Part shown: positions 30,468 to 39,741 of the stretch, one piece after another
How the letters are laid out: each line of letters starts with the position of its first letter
Numbering within the stretch: the first letter of the stretch is position 1
Source of the DNA: Zasmidium citrigriseum
Lineage: Eukaryota > Ascomycota > Dothideomycetes > Mycosphaerellales > Mycosphaerellaceae
Reading direction: 5' to 3'
Length of the DNA: 64,000 bases
NCBI GenBank assembly: GCA_002786025.1
Contig: NHNW01000059.1
Span: forward strand, 62,001 to 126,000
The notes under the pieces: generated by a model
Told to the model about the DNA's origin: nothing
The model's input: the letters and a program-made list of their open reading frames with translations, nothing else
Databases searched by the model: none
Program-made: the position numbers and the translations under genes

Positions 30468-31126
30468 AGTGTCTGTCGCTTTAGATGGAATGGGAGTGTT
30501 TGCTGACATTTTGTGTAGGTGAGGAAGTGGAGTTTGCCGAGTCGATCGAATTCGGGGAGTTTGCCGACGATTGCGGAGATGTTGTCGACGGAGAGTGTGG
30601 GTTCGTTCATGGCGGGTGGACCGTTGGTTATGGATGAATAGGGAGGTATGCTAGTCATGCCGTGATGGTGAGCCAAGGGACTGGGCTCATTTGGCTTTGA
30701 AGCATTGTGGAGGTCTTTGAAGAGGGATAGATCAAAACGTTGACTTGCACTCGCAGCACGATTCCTTTCGATTGGCGAATCTCTCTCTCAGCCTCAAGCT
30801 CACCACAACTCCAAATTCCGCGGCAGTAGGTCGTCGTTGTCTGTTCTTTGAGTACTCTGAGGCAGATGGTGGCATTGCTGGGCCGCAACGAAGCCAGGCT
30901 CCACCGCAGCCCTTGGATATCAGGACCCGGCTCCCAACAACCACGACAGAGCGACTTTGCCGCAGAGTGCCGGCGCCGGCAACGTTCGAATGGCGTCTAT
31001 CAAGTTCTACAGCCATTCGTTCGATGGGCTGCATTTCCTTTGATTCCTTTGCCATGCGGTATGTGATTGCTGATATCCGTATAGGTCGAATTGGCCACCT
31101 CTTGGACTTGCGCCCCTTTCAATAGA
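30468..31126. other. convergent intergenic, no gene seen
   Basis: About 660 bp between the NRPS-like stop and the stop of the minus-strand gene at 31127. A plus-strand frame at 30745-31125 (126 aa) has no family match and weak codon bias; I treat it as non-coding. Confidence 0.4.
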
Positions 31127-31618
31127 TTATGTCCATGATGCCGCAGCCCCACTGATACCGCAGGAAAGCTCATACAAGTGTCCCATGAGTGGTCTGACAG
31201 AGCCTGAGGCTTGCCTGTCAGCTTGGCGCTGAGCACAATGTACCAGTGGTCTCTCCAGCTCTGTCCAAGAAGTCATGATGGCAGGGCCAGCGAATGTGAC
31301 GGAGACTGCCGGACCCCAAGACGGAGGGACTGCTCTGCCATCTTTGGAGTTCGCAGAACATCTCCCGTAGACCACAACCTCTTCGACTGCAGTGACCTGC
31401 AGGAGAGTACGATACGGCGGCTTTTCGAGGGCGTCTGAGGGCGTCTTGAAGGCGAATCCAGAATTGTATGGCGCATCGCATTTCGGGCAGATCAGGCTGA
31501 CGTCGCAGAAGCGGTTTTTGGCATCGCATGGACTGAGCGTCGTACACTGTTGTTTGATCTTCTGGAGGTGAGTCGCGAAGTCTTGCGCCTTCCAGTCGCC
31601 GTTTGCACACGGGGGAAT
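31127..31618 (-). CDS. unidentified cysteine-containing protein, 5' end unresolved
   Basis: A terminal exon of 163 codons (31618 to stop at 31127) with good codon bias. It starts right after a TAG acceptor and has no in-frame ATG near its beginning, so at least one upstream exon is missing from the model. The first 60 residues contain six cysteines, including SPCDAKNRFC and CPKCDAP, a possible small zinc site, followed by KPPYRTLLQVTAVEEVVVYG. No known domain recognised. No upstream exon in the correct phase could be found between 31660 and 31800. It could also be a decayed gene. It is divergent to the gene at 31809. Confidence 0.45.
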   Translation of the reverse strand: MPPCANGDWKAQDFATHLQKIKQQCTTLSPCDAKNRFCDVSLICPKCDAPYNSGFAFKTPSDALEKPPYRTLLQVTAVEEVVVYGRCSANSKDGRAVPPSWGPAVSVTFAGPAIMTSWTELERPLVHCAQRQADRQASGSVRPLMGHLYELSCGISGAAASWT

Positions 31619-31808
31619 CTACGGCTGACCGAAGGGACCTGCCAGATTCTTCCGACTTCACTCCTTTCCCGACCAAAACAAAAGTACAGATACTCTACGA
31701 CAGCGACACAGTCCTTCAGCGCGCATTGCATTCCAGCATTCTATCAAAAAGCATCCGGCGGCGCCTAAAAGCATGGTATTGCATTGAAGCGCATTTGAAA
31801 ACATTCAC

Positions 31809-32745
31809 ATGCAGCCTCGCGGTCCGTGCGACATGGACCTCACCAGAGCCACCACGCCACTCCCGACTTACGACCTCTCCATGAGCAAGACGCCAGCCAT
31901 TCCCGCTGGCGACCCCACAGTCATGGACTGCTGGAGTAAGACCCTCGACGGCCAACCGCTTTCCAGCATCGCAGACGTCCGCAAGCACAACGGAGCCATC
32001 ATCAAGCAATATCGCGACTCCCGCCAACCCCGTAACCGCAACATCAGCAAGATTCAATACGACGCGCTGCCCGCTCCCAAAGACCACGCCTTTCGCGAGT
32101 ACGAGGCGGCCTTCGCTCGTCGTGCTGTGAGCAACCACAAGGAGCGACGAGTCGACAGGTTCGTTGAGCAACAGAGTCGCGAGCAGCGCTCCCGTCGTCG
32201 CAACTGGCTGGTTGAGAGAGCTCTCTGCGCGAATAAGAGAGGCCCAATGGCGGCCCAGCAGGCCCGGCTCGAGATGATTCGGGATAGTGGTGGCGACGAC
32301 GAGACGACGCTGGGTTGTTATCCTGTCGAGGATGTGCTCGAGTTTGAGAGTGGCGCTTCCAGGAAGACTCTCGAGGAGGCATGTGCCCCTAGTTCCAGTA
32401 TTTTGAGGCTACGTTCTAACTGACGTCGTATAGGTCTACCCCGACAGCTATCCTGCGCAGCGCAAGGAGCAGCGGTGGAAGTCCGCAAAGGCTTTCATTC
32501 CCGACAACTACACCGCGCCTCACAAGCTCCTGAGCAACCTCTCAGCTCCTAAGCACGCCATCTCGTTCGACAACATCGCCTACTTCGACGAACAAGTCTG
32601 CTGCGCACACTCCGAGACTTGCGTCCACCTGGAACCCCTCTTCAAGACTTTCACGGAGCGCAAGAGTGTTGATCCGCCGCGTATCGACAGTCGCACTCCA
32701 AGCCTCGCGACAGAGCACGAAGAGAAGCCAATCGACGAAAAGTAG
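31809..32745 (+). CDS. unidentified basic protein with GC-AG intron, 293 aa
   Basis: Model join(31809..32378, 32434..32745). The 55-bp intron starts GCATGT after GAG, has a TTCTAAC/CTGAC branch region and ends TATAG; no GT donor gives the right phase. Codon bias is strong in both exons. The middle (about residues 95-150) is Arg/Gln/Glu-rich and probably helical (RRVDRFVEQQSREQRSRRR), while exon 2 contains FDNIAYFDEQVCCAHSETC. No signal peptide, membrane segment or recognised domain. Later in-frame ATGs at 31833 and 31881 are possible starts. Possibly a lineage-restricted nuclear or cytosolic protein; the function is unknown. Confidence 0.7.
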
Positions 32746-33693
32746 GACTATTGTTGATGGGTAGACGGAGGTGCATGGACTCTGCATACGGTGTCGGATT
32801 GGATACGGGACTTGTCACTTGCGCAGGTACAACATCTTGTCGGCAGAGGGCTCATGTGAGACCTGGAGATGGATAGAAACATAAATCGAAGGACGACATT
32901 CAGGAGACAGCCCTTCTGCTAGCTTCACGGCCGGCGGAGGGCAGGGCCTTGTTTGTCTTGATTTCACCAAAACTTCCTGGCTCTGTTTGTTTGTTTGTTT
33001 TGTTATTCGCTCTTGGAATTTTTCCAAATGCTGGTCTGGAAGATACCCTGAGCCAAACATTAGCAGCTGGGTAGCTTGCTGCCACGATGGGATGGAGCCA
33101 TACGACACCGAACGACATAGACTCCCAGAAGTGACCAGAGACTGCAAGCTTGTGACCAGATTCCAAGATCAAAGTCTCTGGTATATTTCGATCTCGTCAG
33201 ACCTTCTAGAACTTATCCAGTGCACAGTGGCATGGCGTTTCGCGGAGAAAACGTGCGAAAGGGGTTGCCTTGGCATTCACCTCACGAAAGTTCAGCCTTC
33301 GTGCCGATCACAATCTTGCACAGCCGGAGGTGACGACTTTGCAAGGAAGACTGGAAGATCATACACCGAGCAGCCCTTCCAAAGCATAGGCAAGTGATAA
33401 GACTCTGGACACGAGCGGTCTCCTCGAGACTCTACATGAATCTGCTAACCAACATGTGATCCAGCCATTTTGAAAGGTGCGAGGTGTGAGAGTTTGGGAC
33501 CCACCTCGACCTCTCGAATTTGTCTGACTACCTACTTATATAAATCACCCACCTCTCGGCCTACCAAGATTTCCGTCGAGCTTCCACTTGACTTCAAATT
33601 CACTTACTCCCACCACACACAACAAAGATCAACAACCAGATCGAAAGACAACGACTTGAACCAGCATACAACTCCTTACCCTCGTCATCCAAG
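32746..33693. other. long upstream region of the 33694 gene
   Basis: About 950 bp. It contains a short TTTG tetranucleotide run at about 32984-33001 and a consensus TATATAAA at 33537-33544, about 150 bp before the ATG at 33694. No coding frame is convincing. Confidence 0.45.
33537..33544 (+). promoter_or_regulatory. TATA box of the 33694 gene
   Basis: Perfect TATATAAA, followed by a CA/CT-rich leader that runs to the ATG at 33694. Distance suggests a 5' UTR of about 120 nt. Confidence 0.55.
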
Positions 33694-34779
33694 ATGGCGG
33701 CACAACGCGAGATCCCCAAGGATTGGTTCACTCGCTACGGCCAAGAGACCATCGAACAGCTCGTCGAAATCATGAAACAATCACATCTCAGTGAACGATC
33801 CTATCGTTTTCACCGCGAATACATCGACAAAGGAGAGAATCGCCTCAGCATCACTGGCCCAACTCCCCCTCTTGAGCTCGAATGTGCTCTGAAGCTGTAC
33901 AACACTCCCGCTTTCTTCTACAGTCTCTTCCCAGAGATCACCAGACGAGAACGACGAATGGCGACCGGAGCTGAACATACATTCACCTTGGCGCCGCATC
34001 TTTACCTCAGACGTGCCTTTGAGCATCTGCAGGAGAATGTGGGGAAGGAAATTTCGTGCGAGGGTAAAGATCCTTTTGCAATGATCAGACTTGAGGAGAA
34101 GGAGTACTCGCATTTTGAGAACTGGATTGGCCTTGGTGTCGAGAGCGATCTCGATCCTACGGAAGCTCGCGAGGCCCAAGAAGAAGATCTTGCGACTCTC
34201 ATCGATCAGCATCGAGAGTTGTGCGATCTCGTACAAGAACGTGCTCGTCAGCCCCTGACCGCAGACGAGGAGTACTACCTCAATCACTGCAAATGCATGG
34301 ACTACGAGAAGACTGTTCCTGGCTGCCGGGTGGTCTGCAGGTGGAATTTAAAGAGGAACATGCGTCCAGTTGTATCACCGATCTGTCGGGCTGTGCTGAT
34401 CCTTGGAACGGAGCTCCTGAAGAAAGACGGTCGTGTTCTCCTGGTGCTCACAGGAGACAACGGCGCTCTGCTTGGGCCTGCACCCTCATTCGATATTATT
34501 CCACTGAGATTCTTACTTGCTAGAAGAAGCGAGAATGTCGTGGAGGTATCGCTGTATAGGGCTGTGGAGTACCTGCGTCGCTGGGATGCCGAGGAGGAGA
34601 AAGCCAATGATGTACTCAGACGTACAACGGAGAAGCGGATCGAAGCTATCACCTCGTTACTCCATGAGGAGGCTTCGAATCGGGTGCATCGACTTTGGGA
34701 GGATGAGAAGTGGGGTTTTATCTGCGATCGGGAAGCGAGAGATGCACTGTGGCAGGTAATGGATAGGGCCAATGCTTGA
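33694..34779 (+). CDS. unidentified soluble protein, 361 aa
   Basis: Single exon with a good start context (aagATGGCG). It has no signal peptide, transmembrane segment or motif that I recognise. The protein is rich in charged helices, notably RRTTEKRIEAITSLLHEE near the end, and has one hydrophobic beta-like segment (VLLVLTGDNGALLGPAP, about 250-266). Codon use and the strong TATA box argue that it is a real, expressed gene. It is convergent with the oxidoreductase that ends at 34889. Confidence 0.7.
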   Translation: MAAQREIPKDWFTRYGQETIEQLVEIMKQSHLSERSYRFHREYIDKGENRLSITGPTPPLELECALKLYNTPAFFYSLFPEITRRERRMATGAEHTFTLAPHLYLRRAFEHLQENVGKEISCEGKDPFAMIRLEEKEYSHFENWIGLGVESDLDPTEAREAQEEDLATLIDQHRELCDLVQERARQPLTADEEYYLNHCKCMDYEKTVPGCRVVCRWNLKRNMRPVVSPICRAVLILGTELLKKDGRVLLVLTGDNGALLGPAPSFDIIPLRFLLARRSENVVEVSLYRAVEYLRRWDAEEEKANDVLRRTTEKRIEAITSLLHEEASNRVHRLWEDEKWGFICDREARDALWQVMDRANA

Positions 34780-34888
34780 GATGATTGACGAAGGTACAAT
34801 GATATCGAATCCAAGGCTGTGCTCCTTCCGACTTGGTCTGCGATTCAACTTCCATCAGCTGGTGCGGCCTAAATTGAACCAGCGGAGG

Positions 34889-36265
34889 CTAGTCGACCGA
34901 TTCCGTCTCCTCGATGCGGAACACATACTTCCTTCCATGATTCTTCCCATCTTTCAAATCACTCAGTGCTCCCTCAACAGCATGCAACCCTTCCCTACGC
35001 ACCTCAAAAGGATGAGGCTTCAACCATCCATCCTGCAGACCTCGACCAAAGAGTCGAAAGAACACATAGCCCAAATCGGGATCCCAATCGCGAGAGTCAA
35101 GCTGCGAGTGCACAGCCGCTACACCAGTGCGTGAGCGTTGCATCGTCTCGGGAAACTCACTTGCGTCAATGGGACGGAGGTTCGTGATGGAGCCGTGCGG
35201 GTTCAAGACTTCAACGATCGGCTTCCAGCTTCCTCGTTCGCTGATTACGTCGAAGGCGTGTCTGAGTCTATCTTCGTTCAGTCCAGCATCTTTCAATGCT
35301 TTCTTGATCCCTTTGACGACGGCTGCTGGCCCTTGACGATAGTCAATCATGACATCGCCCTTCTCTCTGTCGATGAGCGTCTCTGCATGCCACGAAGTCT
35401 TGCCAGCGATGCAGATCAGAGGGTGGACATTGGCTCTCTTAGCTAGCTGGATGGCATAGCAGCCGACTGCACTTGAGGCGCCGTAAATTACCAGCGGTAG
35501 CGGTGCGGAGACTGGCGACCAGGGTTGTGGGAGGCCGAGGCGGGAGAAGAGCGCTACGATGGCAGTCATGGCGCTTAGACTTGGGGAAGAGTATTTGTCA
35601 GATGCTTCGATAAGTAGCTCCATATCTTGGAACTTACGGGATCGTTGCAGCTTCTGGAACAATCTTCAGTGGCTTTCTTTGCTGGCTTCTTGAGGGAGAT
35701 GTGAACGTACCTTCGAAAGTAATGTTTCGAGGGATGTGAAACGTCGTGTAGGCCCAAGCCAGCGAGTATTCCGCATATGCCCCATGTGGTGTACTGAACT
35801 CATGGAGAGCAGCAACTCTGTCGCCGGCCTTTCCAGTATCAGCACGTCTTAATCAATCCACGAATGAAGGGTAATGACTTTGAACTCGACGATCCCCTCA
35901 CCGACTTCGTGGACTATGCCAGCGATATCTTCTCCTTGGTTTGCATTCGTGCCGAAGCGTTCGGGATACTTCCAATCTTTGGGGTTGGCGCCTGCGGCGA
36001 TGGTCTTAATGACGAGTTGACCTGGACCAGCTTTCGGAATTGGCGAGTCGACGATGGTGGCTTTTGGGCCCGCACTGATTAGGACTTCTTTCATGGTCTT
36101 TCGAGACGACGCTGCTGTGGAATGGGGCTTGAACAGCAGGTTCGTGGACGTCGTTCTGTAGACTGGTGGAACAGGAAGGACGTGAGGCTGTGGCAAATGT
36201 CTCGGCGTTCTCATCGGCTGACAACGTCGTAGAGCCAGACAGCTCAATCTGGAGAAAGAAGCCAT
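34889..36265 (-). CDS. zinc-type alcohol dehydrogenase-like / quinone oxidoreductase (MDR), mitochondrial-type
   Basis: Model complement(join(34889..35579, 35638..35653, 35711..35828, 35879..36265)), 403 aa, introns of 58, 57 and 50 bp. Exon 3 is only 16 nt; it is required to make FEEAATIPLSAMTAIVAL, a diagnostic MDR stretch. Other marks are GANPKDWKYP, AGDRVAALHEF and the Rossmann motif VIYGASSAVGCYAIQLAK (AxxGxxG type). The structural-zinc cysteines of classical ADH are absent, placing it with the zinc-free enoyl reductase/quinone oxidoreductase branch. The first 55 residues are Arg/Pro/Ser-rich with no acidic residues, consistent with a mitochondrial presequence; ATGs at codon 18 or 57 would remove it. 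NADPH-dependent reduction is expected; the substrate is unknown. Confidence 0.88.
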
Positions 36266-36641
36266 ATCTCTTCAAGCGCATCAAGCACCACGCTCATAAT
36301 CACATCTCCGAAATGTCGCAATGATGAGATTGATAATGAGAGGTGAGGATGAAGGAGAAGAAAGCGAGGACGGCTACCAAGCCGAAGTCGGAAGGGCGCT
36401 TGCTTCCCTCATTCACTTACTTGTCTAGGGCTCCTGAAACCTTCCGCTTTCTCCTGAAAGGTGACTTGCACATCACTTTTGCTTCTTGAGTCAGCATCAT
36501 CTATTGTTGGAATGAATGCTGTATTTGCAAGAATCCGATGTGACGGCACGAGAACATTGGTCGTTGTAGCCTCGCAATCTGGCCTGGTAAAAAACTGTTC
36601 TAGCTCTACGCAGCCTGTAAAACATCTCGTTCTTCACTCTA
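36266..36641. other. intergenic, no gene seen
   Basis: About 375 bp between the MDR start and the stop of the AIF-like gene, both on the minus strand. It should hold the MDR promoter. Nothing else seen. Confidence 0.45.
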
Positions 36642-38118
36642 TCATGTTGCTACAGCCGCTGTCGATTTAATGTCTCGGTAAGGTGCAGTCTGTGGGAGAA
36701 CAGAGTACATGTTGATTCCAGCGCTGGCAGGCGCTTCGCCGAGCTTCATATGATTCCAACATCCTACAATCTGTCAGCGAAGAGCGAAGGCCTTGAGATG
36801 GGGGGTCCTTACCAGTGAATCCCAGGTCCTCTCCGAAGAACGATGCCATTTGCTCTTCCGAGCACTTCATGCCAATTGCTGGCCCATACGTTGCAGCCTT
36901 CTTGCCAATGGCCAAAGCAATCATGGGCGGCACCTCAGGGAACTCATTGAAGTCTGGCTTGACATTATCCCGTTCAAAGAGCATCTGTTTGTGGATGTTG
37001 TCGGCAGTGAGGAAGCCCATGTGCATTGCAGCTCCGCATCGCTTGATTCCTGACCACTTAGCGATGTCACCAATGGCATAATGTCGAGCATCATTCCTGT
37101 GGCCTTGCAGGAAGCGAAATCTGGTCGACCTGTCAGCTTTTGGCTTTGATCTTGGTACGTGGATGACTTACTTGTTGTTGATCTTAACAAATCCCTCTTC
37201 GTCCAGCGCCGAGGGTGGGAAATACGAGGTGCATGGTATTTGCTGTGACACGGCATTGATGACATGGTTCGCCGTGACATGAGAGCCATCCTTCAATGTG
37301 AGCTTCTGTATCGATGATCCATCGTCGCCTTGAGTCGTAGTCGTCTCAACAACTCGTCCACGGCCGAGGATGACTTCAACGCCAATCTCTCGGAGAGCAT
37401 CCAGACTGGCTTGCTTGAAGTCGTCCGGTAAGGGCTCTGCAGACAGAAGCGTGTCCCGAGACTGGATCAAAGTAACTTTCGCTGTTGGTACGATGACCTT
37501 GAGTTCTGCGGCCATCTCTACCCCGACGGCACCGCCACCAATGACGACAATGCCGTCCTTCGCTGAATTTACGGATTGAACATGGCCTCCAGTCTCCTCA
37601 AGATAGTCCGCCAGAGTCAACTTCTCCGGAACAACAGGGAAATTTCTCTTCAAGCCGGTGGCGCCAACAAAATAGTCGTAAGAGTGCTCGACAACGTCTC
37701 CAGTCTTGGTCTCTTTCACTTGAGCGATCATTCGATCCGGATCGACTTTCATAACAGTTCCTCGGGTCCATCGTATACTTTCATGCTGCAAGGCTGGGAT
37801 ATCTTCAAACTTGTGCCAGAATTTGGGAGCATGTTCCTTGGAAGCAAATGCCAAAGGACAGGCGATGAGATGTACTGCAATCAGACGTCAGTGCAGGCGC
37901 GGCAATGACTCTCCTCGGCTAGGCATACAGTATCCGTCCCTCTCGTCAACAAAGTGTATATCGACCGGGATACCCTTCAAAGCAGCCTCATGAGGCACGT
38001 TATTCGGCGCTCCTCGTGGCGACTTGCCCATGGTAAGATCCAGCAAATTGAGCACCGTCGAGATACCGCCATAGGCACATCCCGCCACCAAGACTCGAAG
38101 TGGAGTATCGCCAGCCAT
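36642..38118 (-). CDS. AIF/AMID-like FAD-dependent NAD(P)H oxidoreductase
   Basis: Model complement(join(36642..36763, 36813..37120, 37172..37874, 37929..38118)), 440 aa, three introns of 49-54 bp. The N-terminal FAD motif VLVAGCAYGGISTVLNLL, the central NAD(P)H motif GIVVIGGGAVGVEMAAEL and a late YAIGDIAKW, where the aspartate contacts FAD, define the AMID/FSP1/Ndi-like pyridine-nucleotide oxidoreductases. The HLIACPLAFAS stretch after intron 1 is usual in fungal AMID-like proteins. No transmembrane segment; membrane association or mitochondrial location cannot be judged. The electron acceptor is probably a quinone, by family. The start was chosen at the ATG just before the FAD motif; an upstream ATG at 38178 is less likely. 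Confidence 0.88.
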
Positions 38119-38661
38119 GATCGTTTTGGCGTGAAGTGAAATGCAAGTAGAAGTAGGGAAGGGAACTGGAATAGGCAAATCAGATAAAGAGTTAAATTTT
38201 ATCAGATCGAGGAAGCGCAGGGCAAAAGCATGGGACGATTCTGGGGTGCTTTACGTAATGCCGATGTCGCCGGCGCTGGAGACCCCTGCCATGCCTTGGC
38301 GAGATCCCACGGCGGCTCGTCATGACTTCCTAGATGGGGAGGCAGTTCGGTGCGGGAAATTACGATGCAAGTGGGATGGAATACGGTCGGTGAGTGAATG
38401 TTCTGGCTTCATCTCTCCTCTGCTCTTTTCAAAATCAGACGCACCACGAGCCAATCCCAATCGCTACCGATGCCGGAAGCTTATTGGGATATCTTCACGG
38501 TAATCTCGCAGAATGTGATCCGAGAGTAAAATTGATTGTTTCTTGGTCTGTACCTCTTTCTTCAGCTGTACACAGTGATGCATGTACCCAGGGACCGCCG
38601 CGAGGACTTGAAAGTAAGATCTTGGTCTTCGCCTTACGCTGCAGGTAAGGGGTCGTTAACA

Positions 38662-38877
38662 CATTGTTCTCTGTGTCGACGTCGGCAAGACGCCCGGTCC
38701 TTTGGGTTCTGCTTCCTGGTTGTAGACCATTGTCCTCGGTGTCGACGTTGGCAAGACGTCAGGTTCATTAGAATTTGATTCCCGGTTATAGAGTATTGTC
38801 CTCAATGTCGACACCGTGGCAAGGCGTCCGATTCTTAAGGTTCCCATTCCGGTTATAGACCATTGTCCTCGGTATCA
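38662..38877. repeat. 66-bp tandem repeat (minisatellite), about 3.3 copies
   Basis: Units begin at 38662, 38728, 38794 and 38861 (partial) and are 66, 66 and 67 bp. Each opens cattgtcctc(gg)tgtcgac, then ggcaaga, and ends in ggtt(a/g)tagac. Copies differ at roughly a quarter of positions, so the array is old. On the minus strand the first two units read as a 22-residue protein repeat (RT-[MI]-[VL]-YN ... VLPTST), but the 67-bp third unit breaks the frame. Confidence 0.85.
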
Positions 38878-38969
38878 AGACTTTAATTGAGCGTAAGATC
38901 GTCGCCGTGTTCGCCGAGCTGGACATCCTCTCCCCGATTGCCACGTAAAAATGAGGCCTTGACTGTCTC

Positions 38970-39353
38970 ATGGACGCCCTTGTGAATCGTATCTCTGTCG
39001 GGGAGACACCGTCTCGTCTATCAATGACTTCGTCAGCATCGTTGCAACGCCTTCGACCTATTCGGTGTTTGATCGTTGCTGTCTCCGCAACCTCCGCGAA
39101 GCAGGGATTCCTCGAAGCCTTCAAGTTCCTTCTCGATGGCATAAGTCCAATGCTTACTTTGGAGAGATTCTTGAGACCTCGCTCAGCTATCTTCATCTTC
39201 GATCATGATCAGCTCGGCGGGACGAAGACCGAGCCAAATGCCAAATTCCGATCTCCATTCCTTTGCTCTTTCCATGACTGGGTCGGCCTCATGAATGGCT
39301 CACTAGAGATCGATCCCTTCGAGATGAAGCCAGGCGGGAAGAGAAGGATCTGA
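38970..39353 (+). pseudogene. possible gene relic with a diverged duplicate downstream
   Basis: A frame of 127 codons with moderate codon bias and no recognisable domain (contains LLDGISPMLTLERF). A diverged copy of its 39135-39214 segment occurs at 39474-39550, there interrupted by a stop, so this stretch looks like decayed tandem gene fragments. A short intact gene cannot be excluded. Confidence 0.3.
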
Positions 39354-39550
39354 AGGGCGCTGAGAATCTGGAAGGACAATGCATCGAGCACATTTTCGCA
39401 AACAATCACTAGGCATATGCAAGCCGCCATCTCCGCGAAGTCAAGAGCTCTCGGTCCCCCCATGGCACCCCTTGATGGCATGAAGCCCGTGCTTCGCTTG
39501 TAGAGATCCTACAAATTTGAATCAGCTGTCTTAGTCTTCGATGATCAGCC
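39135..39550. repeat. imperfect direct repeat pair (39135-39214 and 39474-39550)
   Basis: Both copies run gatggcat-aag-cc-tgctt ... agagat-ct ... cagct-tctt--tcttcgat ... gatcagc. I judge them clearly related by eye at roughly 65-70 percent with small gaps; no alignment score was computed. Confidence 0.6.
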
Positions 39551-39741
39551 ACTTCTAAGATCCGAGGCTGGATCGCAGTCTCCCAACCACCAACTCCATA
39601 TGTTCACTCTCCAACGTCCTGCTGAATGGTTGACTCAACCGTCAAGTCTTCGAGAAAGGCCATCGGAAGACCTGAGAGAAAAGAGAACCTGTAGGGGAAA
39701 TGTGTCCAGTGGCTCATCACCAATACCGTCCGCATTATAAT

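Noticed and set aside
32984..33001. TTTG tetranucleotide run
   Set aside because: Ordinary short microsatellite in non-coding DNA.
27321..33693. Secondary-metabolite gene cluster around the NRPS-like gene
   Set aside because: Neighbours are a sulfite-oxidase-like gene, a tRNA and orphan genes; no P450, methyltransferase, transporter or regulator adjoins it.
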